From Halichondria panicea (taxonomy: Eukaryota > Porifera > Demospongiae > Suberitida > Halichondriidae), in NCBI RefSeq assembly GCF_963675165.1, contig NC_087388.1:3787047-3851046 (forward strand): 64,000 nt of DNA. Direction: 5' to 3'. The notes under the pieces were generated by a model, which made no database searches, was not told the origin of the DNA, and saw nothing but the letters and a program-made list of their open reading frames with translations. The position numbers were made by a program, and so were the translations under genes. Position 1 is the stretch's first letter. Each line of letters opens with the position of its first letter. Below, in pieces: positions 11,272 through 24,410 of this stretch.

Positions 11272-14200
11272 CTGTTGTATAGCAGTGCAAATATACAACA
11301 TTAGCTACAGTATGTAAAAAAAAACCTATAAAAAAGACACAAGTATAGAAACACAGTTTAGCCGGCTTGGTCTCATGCATATATTCATGCAGATGATATT
11401 AAGCTGCTATACCAACTCTGATGACATGCAGTATCATACTTGCGTGCATTGTCTTTTCTGCCGACTATAGCCTATGCAGCAGCAATAAAAAGTACATACA
11501 GCTACATGTACAGTGCATCCAGTCTAAAGAGTAGAATACCAAAACTGTGTGAGTAGTTGTACTTAAATGTAAATTTCTTATGATTGGAACATTTCTAAGA
11601 AAATCTGCTGATACCGAATGAACATATCCAAAATTATTTCCATGACAACCTAAGGTGGTGGGTTTGTGGTGATTAATAAAACAGTACCCAATTGTTATAG
11701 TGGGTAATCGGTTAGGGAGAGAAAAGGCCAACGGTTTCCGGCTAAGGTTTGGAACTTTGTCACAACATCTATAGATAGTTTGGCTATCTTATGAAAGATT
11801 CGATGTTACTTAAATATCTACACATCCTCCGCAGTGCTCAAAATTGCTAGTTTTTAGTGCCGTTTCGGTTAGGGAGAGATTTGAAGAAAATCTCACGGCT
11901 AAGGTCTAAAAATTACACGGAGTAAGCTTGAATAAATTGTCTAACTTTTGATAAGAAAAATGTTTCCAAAAATACTTTAGTTCCAGAGATAATTGATGTT
12001 ACGTACATTTTTTTACGATCACCCCCATGATCTCCTAAAATTATTTCCCACTACAACAACTTTTGGGGAAATATTTTTGAATCATGTTATAGCTTATTCT
12101 TTTACCTATACAATGGTATCAGCACAATTTCTTAGAAATGTTCCAATCTTGAGATACATCTAAGTACAACTACTCACCAATTTTTGTATTCTACTCTCTA
12201 GACTGGATGCACTGTACATCAACAACTCACAATCAGACGACCTTCTCTCAATCTGACAGGTTGCACTAAGGAAAGATGTTCCCATGCTAAACTCGAATTC
12301 ATACCTATTCCCAATCACCCTTGGAGTATTATTTCTGAAACGAAAGGAGAAGTCTGCGAAAAAAATGTATAATTAAGGAACTTGGCTATAGACATGTAAA
12401 GACAATCATATACATGTACGTACACATTTCACTGCGTGTGAATGACATACCATCATCATCGATTACTGTAAGAGTGGTTCTATTACTAGAGAATCCGATG
12501 GCAGGGTCAATCGAGAGAGCAAATATTGAGAATATTTCATCATCTTCATCAATGAGATCTTGTGTTACATCGACACAAGTACACCTTCTCTGAGTACCAA
12601 TCATAGACTGGAAGTTGACCATACTCGAAAGAATATCAAAATCTGAACAAGAACATATTAGCTAGTATGAGTTGTATAGAAACGCACCATCAGACTCTTC
12701 AGTAACCAAGACCACATCAAAAACAAGAGGAGAATCTTCCACAACGAGACAAATCTGGAGAGCAAGGTCTCGATCACCAATCCCCTCCGTAGTTGAGTAC
12801 TCAGAGTGCTCAAAGCTGACAATCACTTCAAAACAAAATTTTATTTTAAATAGAGCATCTAGCTATAAGATAATTACCTTGACAAGAGAAGCCATCTCCA
12901 ATATAAGGTGGATTGCACATGCAGGTGAAACCAGAGGGCAACGCACTTACAGTGGCACAGACAGCATTCACATCACATGGACTAGGATGACATAGATTCG
13001 AACCAGGATCTGTAAATTTAAAAGGAGAAAACTTGGGTGCCCATTAAACAATCGTCAAACCACCAACCTTCACAACTAATTCCATTGGCCTCAAATGGAG
13101 GAATGCATGTGCATGTGAAACTGTCCGTTGTTAAACTATCCCTAACACAGGCTGCATTGGCATCACATGGAATAGATGAGCATGGATCTGGGACTGTGTG
13201 AGGGAGAGAGCAATTGACGACTATTACTAAAATTAAAACCACCAACCTTCACAACTAATTCCATTGGCCTCAAATGGAGGAATGCATGCGCATGTGAAAC
13301 TATCCGTTGTCACGCTATCCCTAACACAGGCTGCGTTGGTGTCACATGGACTAGACGAGCATGGATCTGGGACTGTGTTAGAGAGAGAGAAATTGATTGT
13401 GCCTTACCTATATTCAAACCACCAACCTTCACAACTAATTCCATTGGCCTCAAATGGAGGAATGCATGTGCATGTGAAACTATCCGTCATCACACTATCT
13501 CTAACACAGGCTGCGTTGACTTCACATGGACTAGATGAGCATGGATCTGGGACTGTGTGAGGGAGAGAGTTACAGTCTATGTAACTTGAATATCCTGGTA
13601 CAATAGTTATTACCCACCTGTGACTCGTCCTGGACATGCGGCAGGTTCTGCAACAAAAAATGTGTTGATTGCATAAGGATCGAGGAATTGTGTAGGTACA
13701 TTATTTCCTACAATCTTAGAACTGTTCAGCTATGTTTTATTATCGATAACAAGCCAATATAACAAAATTATGCTTCAGTTTCAAATTGCTGTTCGCTCTA
13801 TATATAGCCAATGCATGAATCACATTTAGCTTACCTGCAGATGGACAACTTTCTAAGTCGTCCTGCATGAAGGAAAAATGCGTTTGATATTTAAAGTTAT
13901 TTTCTCAATGAACACATGCAGACTATACAAAAATATGGTTATCATAATTACAGACCGATCCCGATCAGTTCATTAACCATTTACGCTAGCTGTTGATAAT
14001 TACATCTACTTACATAGCATACGCTGGCGCAGGATGGGCAGATGTATGAGCCTTGGTAGCGAATGTCATTCACAGTTGTGTCCACAATAATCTAACAGAA
14101 GGTTTTAATGCACCATACAATATTCGTACAAATAGTCACCATACCTCTTCCCCTGCACAAGAGCACAGAAAAGACACGCCCTCGAGAATGATCTCAACTC

Positions 14201-17200
14201 CAGAAGAGGTACAATTATACTGCATGCAATACAAATGTGTTTTAAAAAATGTGTTTTAAATAATAATTATGACTATTAATTATATCTTACCCGATAACAC
14301 CCAGCAGCAGTAGTGTACCTTCCTTCAGTGCCAATACTGTTCGTTCTAGTCCAGTCTCTGCCCAACTGGAAGCAGCGAGAGCCTACTCCGTACAATTGAC
14401 CACCATTGTTCACTGATGGGTTGTTGGAGGCCTCAGAGCATCTTGTCTAGTCAATTAGCAAGCATAAATGTATACATCATTATACTGTACAATTCAATCA
14501 CTTACTGAAGGTATGGCATCCTCAAATGGGCAGTAATCTGCAGTCTCAATTAAACCACCATAACTTGCACTTGTATCGAAAAACTGTTGAAAGTACACAA
14601 GTATATACGCAAGTTGAAGTGTGTATTGACTTCTTATTTGCTAAGCATGCAGATCAATACATGAAACTGTAAAAAGCAGTGGACACGTGACGCCAGACAG
14701 CTAACCTGATATAGAGGTGGAGGATCGACGTCACTCTCAAGATTGCAGTATGAAATGAACTCGTGATCCATTGTGCATCCTCTGGTATCGTCATCAACAT
14801 CAACACAATACGGCGATATGCTCCTTCCACTGTAGTATGCAAGTTATAAAGTGAGCACTTTTCAGTATCAGAATGCTAATACGAACCCCATTCATTACAA
14901 TCATTAGGTTAACTTGTTGCATAATCAAATGAGTGGCTTTGGCAATTCTCACCACAAAAGATCCCTCAAATTATTATCTGCATAATTATAATCTTTTCTA
15001 CTTATAAATACAACTCAAAATACACATGAAGAACACACCTTTCTTGCTGCTGAGTAATATACTCCCTACAGCTGCCGTGAGGAATTGTACAGCCAGAGTT
15101 GAGACCCCAAGCAAAGGCATCAGCCACCTCGTAATTGGGAACATACCACCTATTGGAAGAAACACAGTCACTAAATACTCACAACAAACATATACGTAAC
15201 AAATTTCACCTGTAATTCTATGCAATTTTATGTGACATACCAGCTGCCAAATTATAATTATAGGCATCAAGTCTTTCTTACCCAGTATCCTGAAAGAGCC
15301 CAAGAGTGATCCTTGAGAAAGGACAGGTGAACAGTGTGACCCCTGTCATTCCTTCATTCTAGAAGAAAATTCACACAATCATCCTTTCATTAAAGCAAGA
15401 AACATTTGAAAGTATCGACTAGCAAAGGATGGCTTTATACAAGTATGGAAACAGAACTGGGCTAACCCCCATAATCCTCTGCTCCCAGTGAGAACCAGCT
15501 GTTCCTCCTCCGCCCTGGTTCTCTAACTCAACACCAATGATGTTAGAACAGTTGTAGTGCAGTCGAGCTTGCTCCTACATTGAATACGTTTCATAATTAT
15601 GAGCACCAATTGATTGAGTTTAATTCGCAAAACTAATACAATGCAACAACAAAATTAATACCCACCACAGCATTAGGAGTGACCAAGAGTGTCACTTCAT
15701 GATTGACGAGGCTATCTCTGGTGGACCAGTCGGTGTACGTCTCTGTCCGTACTGTGTTGGTACTTGGGACACTGGGGTGGATAAACAAACAACAAGTTCA
15801 TATCCAGGCTACGTGTAAGAAACTTCAGTACATGCACAACACATTATTGGGTAAAAAAATTGATACTGATAGTACAGGTTGACAAAATATGCCTTTGCAG
15901 GATCATTTCCACAGTCAAAACACTTGTAAATTTCACCTTGGAGGAAAACCATCCTGGTCTCTTGCAGTCCTGGGATTGCCATTTTCATCACGAAACCATT
16001 GAAACAGACTAGAACTAAATCCCTGTCGTGAAACAACAGTAATTATATCTGGGAAAAGTTTATGATCCCACGGGGGAAGCACAGAAACAAGAAAGAGGGA
16101 GAGAGTTGTACAATAATCTGTCACAGCGTCATTCACATGCACATAATTATCTACCACAACAATAATCGTGACATATACAAGACACATTTTTACCACATGG
16201 TTTTCTCTATGACATGCATGTAGTATATGATCAGTTACACAAACAATTGTCATTTAAGCCAAGCAAACAATGAGAATATGGATTTCGTTTGAGGTGGGGC
16301 TAACGGTGTAAGTGGCAACTAAAGTTCTCAATGTTCTAATGTTCTAAGAATAGGGGGAGCAAAGTAGGCAAAAAGTATGCGGTAATGGTATATGATCTAT
16401 TGTGCCCATTACTGCAGCGAAATTCCTATGCTGTACCGCAACTGATAGTCTTTGCAGTAGGTGTGCTTGGTGAATATCCAGTGACTCGATCATGCATAGA
16501 CTTAGGCCCAAGAACACCTGTAGTTTCAATATCTATGGAGTGAAACAGTGCAGAGAACCGACGCTGGTGCAGCTATAAACCTCAGTGGTAGCACACAGGG
16601 AGTATATATATAGGATGGGGCAAAGGTGCATGGTGTCCAGCCATGATTTGGAAGTATGGGAAGCTGCTGGTGTGGGATGCACTGTGCCTGGCAACAGTGA
16701 TGCTATTTGGACGCTTTCCATCCCACCGCTGTAAGCCTGATGGTTCAAGGCATGCTAGTACATTTGCAGTGGTGAACATTTACAACATTTTTATTGCAGG
16801 TACGTACGTATTATAAGATGGTGCTGTTTGTGTGGTTGTTAGGTCCATGGTATAGGCCCTATACTAATAGTAGTCAGTGCATAAATAGCACACCCGAGAA
16901 GAGACCTGCATGCTGAATAGAAAAGGAGCTTTGTATATAATTATCACTACTGCATTGGACTGGTATTACGCATAAACATCTAAAGATATGAAACTGGATC
17001 ATTACTTTAGCTTTATGCTCACCATAAAAGCTAGGGTTAGACACTCTTCGTTGCTTCAAAATGGATTATTTAATCTGTGAATAATCCAAAACAGGTCCTA
17101 TGGCAAGCTGGATACTCACTTTAGGAGCCATGATCACAGATTAGCCAAACAAAAATTGTGTATTTGGTGGCAATGAAAACCAGAGTTCCAGAGTCCCTGG

Positions 17201-20200
17201 TGTATTGGCTGTACTTGGGACTGAAGAAGAGTTTTATAGGTATATAGGGCCGTATAATTATAGCGGGTTATTTTCGAGGCACTACATTTTCGCGGATTGC
17301 CCAAACTAAGATTTAGGATAGAGGTTCAAATGACCACACCTTTACAGTAGAGAAGTTTAACCCTTTCCCCGTTGAAGCCGTCATATGACGGCCACTCTAG
17401 TGGTCATTTTCAAAAATTTGTTGTGCCCACTGTGTTGGAGCTATGCACACACTGTAGGTACCAGCACATGCACATTGAGCTGCTCTTTCACATGGTATAT
17501 TTAATATCTTGCCTCAAGGTACACTTTGCACAGTACTGCTCAAAGAAAAGTGACCACATGTGACTAATCGATAATGGCTTCGAGATCTTCTTAGAACAAC
17601 CTCAGTGAGGTTCTAGGGCAGCTAGACAGTGAGGAGAACGATGCTTGTGGCCTTGTTGAGTGAGAGGACAGTGACTGGGATCATAGCTAGATAAGAAACT
17701 ACCTCAAGCTAGAAAATATAGAGCCTGAGGAACCTGATGAAGAAGCTCTTGGGATGGACTGAGTTCCTGGATCTGGTAAGTCTAGAGTAGCATATGTAGT
17801 CTCAATAGCTTCAGTATAACTGTTTAGGCTAGTTAGTATACAGTAGTGGGCATCATGAGCCACCATTGAACTTGTAAACTTGTGTGTAGGCGAAGAAAAC
17901 ATTTCCCGGGAAAATGGCGTCTGCCGATGTGACCTCATAGACAAGTTTCTGCTGATCCTGCTTGAACCATGTCTCCGTGAGAACATTGAGAACACTTATT
18001 CAGTGTCTTTAGTCACTTTGTGCCTTCATACAATATTGTTTGTGTACATAATTGTAAATGTTTGTAAACAATCACTAATTAGGGGGGTGGTCAGTTGCTA
18101 GGTAACGATGATGGTGTCAAGATACCTCTGGGGTCTGCGCTACCTGTAGGAAATAGTTACAAGTCATTTCAATGTATGGTTCATGATATATGAATTTTTA
18201 AAGAAAAACTGTATTTATTCTGTATTTTCTTTTTTTAATTAAAACGGGGAAAGGGTTAAGGCACTATATTTTCGTGTTTTTCGCTGGGTCAATCATGGAT
18301 AGAACAGTAAGAGGGATTGGAAACGAACACTCCGCGTTATAGGGTGTGGGGCTAAAACTACAAAGGATTATATTTATAGTCAGCATGCTCATTACCTGTT
18401 TTGCTGCCATACAATGTGCTGTACATAGAAATGGTGAAATTGATCACTTTTAATGTTGATTATTCTAAAAAGTAAAGAGAATCTAGCTCTAAAAGGTCGA
18501 CTAAGCAACGCAGCCACTATCACTAAACAAATAAATGCTACACAAGAAGGAATAGCTCTTACTATGAAGTCGTGGGAGGTCAAGGCCCGTGGTGTCTCTA
18601 AAAGTATACTAAAGCAGTTTGAAGGACTATACTGCAAACGTTTATGAACACTACAGCTTATCCATAGCATGAAACCATCCTATATAGCACTTAGATACAT
18701 AATAACCAAGTCAAGCAATGTCCTTTGCTGTTTCGGCTTCACAGCAGGGAAAGAGAAAAGTTGACATGGAGTATTTCAAGCTAAACTCAACAAAAAGTAA
18801 AAACAGAGTAAAGACAACGGTGTCAGTGGTGTAAACTTACTTCTCTAGAGTACCTCCCAGCTCCTGAGTGATCGCTAGTGGATATATAGGAGAGCTAGAA
18901 ACAGTTGAAATACAATCTGAGTACGGTAAAAACTAAAATATTCGCGAGCGCGAAATCATAACGTGGAGTGTTTCACCCGTTGACACAGGGCGGCCTGGTC
19001 GTTTCCAATCCCTTTCCTGTTCTATCTATGGGTCAATCCTCGAAAACCTCGAAAATTTCATGCCGAGCACTTTTGACAATAATTATTGAGATACGAACAT
19101 TTTTAGAATCTCATAGCACACATAATTATATACACACAAGAGAGGCTGGAAGATCTAACTGTACTGTCAACCCTAACCCTATATAACCCCCGTCTTTCTC
19201 CTGCAGAGATATAAAAACTGTGAAAATGGTGATACATGTAGACGTCTACACCACTCCTGAATATTTTTGTACAATTTACTATACAGACTTCTAAAAATCA
19301 TTATGTAACATAATTTTAAAATCAAATAGTAACAGAGAAAAATATATAGGTGGATGAAAAAGATTAGGGAACAAATTTCCCTGAATTCACCGGATCAAAA
19401 TCACACGGACAGAATCTTCTCATACACGTTAAATATTGATGAGCAAAATCCGTCAAGGCCCTACAGTATCCGGGTCAATAGAATTAACTATTTACCATCA
19501 CGTGAAAAACAACAACGCCTGTTACTGAAACTTTGCCTGTGCATACCTGTATTACTATAAAGCAAGTGCACTGTACAGTATACCCCAATACGTAAAAATA
19601 GTTAACAGGAAGTACGCCATCACATAAGGGTTGTATCTACTATCTATATGATGCACGTGCACATAACACAGCATTAAAGTGTATGAAAGGGACGTTGGAA
19701 GTCTAAAAACAACTTACTATTGCATGCATAACTTCATGAATCCCCAGCGCAATGGCTCCGTCATCAGTGAGATCAGCGAACGGAGAAGGACAGAAGTTGA
19801 TGTAACCAGCAATGGGTCTGCAAACAACTAATGAACAACTGAGAGAATCATAATCCATATACGTTCTGCTATCCTATGCCTAGTGCATTCATGTTAAATG
19901 GCCAAATGCTTGATAACAAAACGTATTGCTCATTGTGGTGAGACATCAAAGGATTGCACTACTGTTGTAAATACAGTACATGCATGCCTGGGTAATATCA
20001 AGAGTATAATTATAATAGAGAGAGAATATCGAACCCATGACAGATACAGGAAGTCACCGGCGTTACTCTCCGCATACATCTGATGCACAGCAGATGATGC
20101 ACAGTATGCTTACGTTCGATACTCTCTCTCTATAATAGTATAAGAAGAGCTCTTCATACGCCCTTGTCAATATCACCCAAGATGTGGTCAATAATATACA

Positions 20201-23200
20201 ACCTGGATTATATTGATATTACCCAGGATGCTGACCAATTCAATTTCAACCTAAAGCACCACCCACCATTGCTTTTATAACAAACTGGAGTGCATTGATA
20301 TGTGGCGAATCTCAATGCAGTCGAGTAGAATCCTGCAATCTGATTGGTCCATTAATGTTGACACAATTAGGTTATTACGTCATGCTCTCATGCTGTACTG
20401 CTAATACGACTCTTTCCCTCGGGCTCGAGTTGTATAGCGATAGCTGTACACCCCTCTTGCAAAAGTATACAAAAGTTTTAGCTGAACAGGCACACATGCA
20501 GTATTCTATATCTAGCAAAGAGTACATTTCTAAGGCACCTATAACTATGACGCGAAACTGACCTATCCAACTCATTCTCAAGTTCACAGCAGCTAGCGAA
20601 TGCCAGCAGTCCTCCCTCAACCTCAGTTTCAGTACAGACAGCAGACACATAAATGATAAGGTCAGTGTTGGGCACACCCGCACCATCCACAGTACCAGGC
20701 CTGGTGTCACAGGAGTTATCATCATCATTGCACTCAACACACCTCTGCATAAAGTAGACGGAATAATTATGAGAAAGTGGTCAAATTTGAAGGTAATTTT
20801 TATTGGTGTTTGTTGGTGTATGAACTAAATGGTGTCGTTGCGAATTTAGAGTGAATTCTCTAAATTTGTACCATATGGAAACAGGAGATGACGAACATAA
20901 CCTGCTATACAGTACCTGCTATAGCTACTTTTCCCCTGGTTATAATATAAGAAAATAATGCCCTGCACTAAAGTCGAGATATAGAAATTAAGCCGATTTA
21001 AAAGACTTCACCATCGTACACTCACTAACTGTTAACTGTTGAAAGAAAACGTCCACTTACACACATGTACTGCATGAACATACATACCTTCAGGTGCTCC
21101 TCTGGGATTTGTGTCAGACCACACATTGGTGGGTTTAAACACTGTGAGACACACTCTCGTGGGTTACCAACAGGCAAGAAATATTGCTGATCAACACAAC
21201 CTCTGCCAGTAAATACAAGGCAAGATTATAATAATTATGACACTGACGGTATCAATAATACTCTCACCAACACTTACCGCTCAAGCAGAATGGGACTGGT
21301 GGCTCTGATAACAGAGAGAGCAGATTTAAAGAAATTATCCAAACCAGGAATCACGACATTCTGTGCAAACCGAATAGACTATAAGTGCTTGCACGGCCTG
21401 AAAATGATGTATGTCGTGCATGCATGACTTCTAAACAATTAGTTAAAACTCTCCTATAGTCTAGTTTTCTTGTACGCACCTGTAGACGTCCTCGTTGAGT
21501 CGAGTCCAACCTTGCAGAATACAAAATTAATATACAAGTAAAAAGAGATAAGTGCATTTCAGATTTTAACTAGAGGACTGGTGCAGGTTGGTACATACCA
21601 GGATATGAAATGTGTGGTCCACGTGTATTTTAACACAAGAAACTTAATCGAGAGAGTGGTCAATCACACGGAGAAAAATACCTCGGTGCATGTTTATTTT
21701 GTACTGTTATCGCTAAGAGAAATACATTGGTTTGTGAGAAAAGACCAATGAAGTGTATAATATAGCTAGAGCTAAAAACGAAGTCTGGCTTCAGTTAAGA
21801 AACGAAGTGTTGGAGCTACTCAATATAAGTGCCAAATTGGAACCGGAAAAAGAATGCAGCCAAGCATACAGCTAGCACAAATACAGCCATGCATGGAGCA
21901 TGCTGCAGCAGTTAGCTTGCTTGGCATATACCAACTCACATTGTATTGATACTGTTATCATAGTGGAAGTGAGTCCTGAGTGGCTCATGTGTTTCTCTTT
22001 TTTCCCGACCGTCACTGCTGTTTGTGTTTTGGACAACATTGGCTATTATCTACAAACAATAAAATGTAGCGATCACATAATTATTAACATTAATTTTTAA
22101 TGAGGGTTTCTCATCTCATTCTGAGCCCATACAACTGCACCGTTGTTACTACGAATACTTACGACCTTCTTACCATGAAAGGTATACAGTTACTCTGTTT
22201 ATAATGATAATTGTGAGATAATTGTCATAAGGATCAGTGACTCAAAATAGCAACGCAACTATATATCAACACAGTGAGAAAGAATGTCCAAAACAACAAT
22301 AAAATGATCTATATACATGTATGTATTCATAGGAATATTTACCTGTGTATGCAAGAAGACCATGAAGGCCACCACGCAATTTTCAATTGGTTGCCTATAT
22401 ACAACAGTTGTTTAGCAACAAATTGCTTTACAATCTGTGTTTTACAATCTGTTGCCTGAGACCTGTTGCCTGAATTGATCCATGGGCAACAGATTGCCTG
22501 AAAGTTAATTTTGTCTCCATTCTTTACTCTATTTTGACGATGTCACCTAGTTTCGTAACTAGATCTAGTACGTAATAGAACAGAGCTAATAGCAAACAGC
22601 CAACTTTTATCCACCGTGTTTGGATACAAGGTCAGGGTAACAAGTGTTGTATGCAACGAGTTGATTGCTGGTTGCTTACAACAATAGGCATGAAATTGCC
22701 TTAAAGTTTCCTATTGCATGTATGGTGGCCTTAACTATTACATTGTAAACAACTTCCAGTTACATTGTGTGCAGCATTCGCACTGTGCATATGTACTTTT
22801 TAAGGTATGCAGTGCTTGCGAGAATGTGTGAGTATAGTTGTACTTATTAAACGGTTTTCTGTTAACGTCTATAGATGTTTGGCTATTTTATTTACATATC
22901 TATACACTATACTCTACACAGTGCTCCAACTTGCATTTTTTTAGGCTGGTACCTCAAGATCTAACAGGCCAAAAATTGCACGAAGTAAAATAAATTTTAG
23001 TCGAAGAACTTGTTCAGAAACAGCTTACTGCCAGAATAATTGATGTTACATGCATTTCTTTTACGATCACCCCCGTTTTCATCTAAATGATTTCCCATTT
23101 CATTCTCAACTATCTTACATTTAAGTACAACTGTATACCTACCTACCAACTAATTTGCAGTAATCTAGATCTAGTCTCTAGATGACTGTACTGTGTATAA

Positions 23201-23400
23201 CCACGTACTGCATAGTTATTACAACAAACCTCAAGAGAACACACTTTAATTACTATTTTGCTCAATATTGTTATACACTTTAAGTTAATGCTGTAAGACC
23301 TGACCTGAGATGGTTGATGAATACATGAGGTTGCAGATGTTACCGAGGATTCCATCACGCAGAGAGCAATGCAGGCACACATTAGTGACAGCCAGTCCAT
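10225..23400 (-). CDS. Secreted leishmanolysin-like (M8) metallopeptidase with EGF, Calx-beta and C-terminal modules, copy A
   Basis: Exons, 5' to 3': 23400-23300, 21510-21480, 21360-21278, 21202-21088, 20744-20563, 19817-19718, 16022-15937, 15771-15666, 15574-15467, 15358-15282, 15149-15039, 14829-14706, 14583-14506, 14446-14291, 14219-14145, 14091-14014, 13862-13835, 13647-13618, EGF 13552-13427, 13372-13247, 13193-13068, 13009-12878, then 12825-12688, 12642-12451, 12353-12231, 11271-11152, 11069-11045, 10922-10659, 10352-10225. All phases agree, giving about 1,056 codons. A signal peptide (MDWLSLMCACIALCVMESSV) implies secretion. The zinc site HEVMH, the third His in GTAGSHWEQ and the Met-turn NEGMTG are all present, so the peptidase should be active. 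A 4-bp insertion in exon 10922-10659 stops the frame near 10803, so the last module is probably lost in this copy. Substrate is unknown. An extracellular-matrix role is inferred from the EGF/Calx-beta modules. Confidence 0.85.
11513..12212. mobile_element. 700-bp TIR element, only in copy A, TSD tgtaca
   Basis: TIRs of about 90 bp. gtgcatccagtctaaagagt at the left is mirrored by the right end ctagactggatgcac. tgtaca repeats at 11507-11512 and 12213-12218. Copy B has a single tgtaca at the matching site (39110-39120), which is the empty site. Non-coding. An older diverged relative is present in both copies near 22830-23130. Confidence 0.85.
12231..12825 (-). CDS. Calx-beta-like exons, copy A
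   Basis: Exon 12825-12688 reads VSFEHSEYSTTEGIGDRDLA and continues to a beta strand ending VVLVTEESDG. Exon 12642-12451 reads CTCVDVTQDLIDEDDEIFSI and ends RTTLTVIDDDG, the typical Calx-beta acidic ending. Exon 12353-12231 continues FSFRFRNNTPRVIGNRYEFE. Calx-beta domains bind calcium or adhesion partners. Here they follow secreted EGF repeats. Confidence 0.75.
12878..13647 (-). CDS. EGF-like repeat exons, copy A
   Basis: Three near-identical 126-bp exons (13552-13427, 13372-13247, 13193-13068) and one diverged 132-bp exon (13009-12878). Each encodes one EGF module with six Cys (PDPCSSSPCEVNAACVRDS... FTCTCIPPFEANGISCEG). All are phase 1-1, which allows exon shuffling and unequal crossing-over without frame loss. 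The short 30-bp exon 13647-13618 (PAACPGRVT) links them to the protease. No calcium-binding DxDE signature is obvious. Confidence 0.9.
15039..19817 (-). CDS. M8 catalytic core exons, copy A
   Basis: Exon 19817-19718 carries PSPFADLTDDGAIALGIHEVMH, the HExxH zinc motif with catalytic Glu. Exon 16022-15937 gives GFSSSLFQWFRDENGNP. Exon 15771-15666 gives the strand NHEVTLLVTPNAV. Exon 15574-15467 gives GVELENQGGGGTAGSHWEQR, with the third zinc His. Exon 15358-15282 gives NEGMTG...ITLGLFQDTG, the Met-turn. Exon 15149-15039 gives WYVPNYEVADAFAWGLNSGC. Order and motifs match leishmanolysin/invadolysin. The large intron 16023-19717 is filled with repeats. Confidence 0.9.
16560..16800 (+). mobile_element. 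Possible RT-remnant on plus strand in intron
   Basis: A plus-strand frame reads AMIWKYGKLLVWDALCLATV followed by PSHRCKPDGSRHASTF. The phrase LVWDA.C..T resembles a segment found in some retroelement ORFs. It is antisense to the protease gene and is conserved at 48810-49050 in copy B. Weak evidence. Confidence 0.3.
17196..19298. mobile_element. 2.1-kb nested repeat block only in copy A
   Basis: Copy B reads straight from gagtc to attatg at 49461-49467, so this block is an insertion in A or a deletion in B. It contains a ttttcg-type MITE start at about 17246, a TTAA-flanked element at 17357-18259, and inverted blocks around 18285-18335 and 19001-19040 (atccctttcctgttctatc). No credible gene. 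Confidence 0.6.
17357..18259. mobile_element. PiggyBac-type non-autonomous element, TTAA ends
   Basis: ttaaccctttccccg at 17357 and its mirror cggggaaagggttaa at 18259 give 15-bp inverted ends including TTAA on both sides, as in piggyBac. It is about 0.9 kb. Short frames inside show no transposase core. It splits a ttttcg-type MITE, since cactacattttcgcgg lies to the left and cactatattttcgtg to the right. Confidence 0.7.
23300..23400 (-). CDS. Signal-peptide exon, protease A
   Basis: ATG at 23400 starts MDWLSLMCACIALCVMESSV followed by TSATSCIHQPSQVR. The hydrophobic core and small residues suit a signal peptide. The donor chosen (GTCTTA after 23300) is weak, but it is the one whose phase fits the 31-bp second exon. 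A better-looking GTAACA lies inside the exon and would break the frame. A TATATAAG box sits about 50 bp upstream. Confidence 0.65.
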
Positions 23401-23448
23401 GATGAATCAGTCCAGTTAAATTTTCTATTTTTTTGTCACATACAGCAG

Positions 23449-23458
23449 CTTATATAAG
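23449..23458 (-). promoter_or_regulatory. TATA-like box upstream of protease A
   Basis: The sequence cttatataag lies about 50 bp upstream of the start codon and is conserved at 55982-55991 in copy B. Spacing to the ATG is short for a TATA box, so treat this as tentative. Confidence 0.3.
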
Positions 23459-24410
23459 TGCATGCTCATGCAGGTATACATGCAGGAAGCACCTAAAATG
23501 AAGTCCAAACTATAATAATTTTTAAGTATAAGCATAGCAACAAAAGAGTGGAAAAATATGCAAGCACCATTCATGCATGCATGCAGTATTAATTTTAGTA
23601 TATCATATAACTAGCTAGCTATAAGGGTCAGTTTTAACGTGTGCAAGAGGACGATGAAAATAATGCACGAGGTTACGTAACCCACGAGCGTATGCCATAA
23701 TTATATGGGACTTAAAAGTGTGATGTACAAGGGGAGGGTGGCATATGTACACATTTATTTTCCAAACTATACGGACACGGTCATGCACTTGTCCCATAGA
23801 TAAAATTTTACATGACTGTCTTAACAAACAGTGGAAAGGATCACTTAGGTATTAGGATAAAATCTACAGTGTAACTACATTGAGGAGTCCTCCAGTACAA
23901 CTTGAGAAAGGCTATCATTGGTTTTAGCCAAGTTAGAGGACTCCTCAGCAAAATTAAAAGTGTACTCTCTGAATAGTAGACATGTAGAGTATATATAGGT
24001 AAAAGTCCTCTGTCCTCCTTTGGAGAGTGACCTATACTTCGGAGTTTTCGTCAAAAAAGACAAAACTATGACTCAGAGGGTATATTGAATGATGTGAGTT
24101 GTCCAGCATGATCATACTGAGCAAACGCAGGAAGCAACTGCTAATAGGCCAGAATACTCTCTCCCCCCTCCCCCCACAAAGAAGAAACACAATGGGGCTA
24201 TAAAGCCCTCAAATTTGTTGTACTAAAGAAATCATCTGCTTAGTATGGCTGCATGCATGTTAGGTATTCGGCAATAAAATTATATGGTGCTATATATACA
24301 TGTATGCATGCTTCGCAGCTACCAAACAGAAACCTACAATGTGAGTTGGCAATAACACTCCTTATATCGGAATGCAATACCATATTTTTGAGTCATTGTA
24401 TCGATAGGCT

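Noticed and set aside
13264..13560. Plus-strand ORF over the EGF exons (also at 39992, 40373, 45103 and 45484)
   Set aside because: Mirror reading of the minus-strand EGF exons. The repetition comes from the repeated exons, and the Cys pattern and splice sites support the minus strand.
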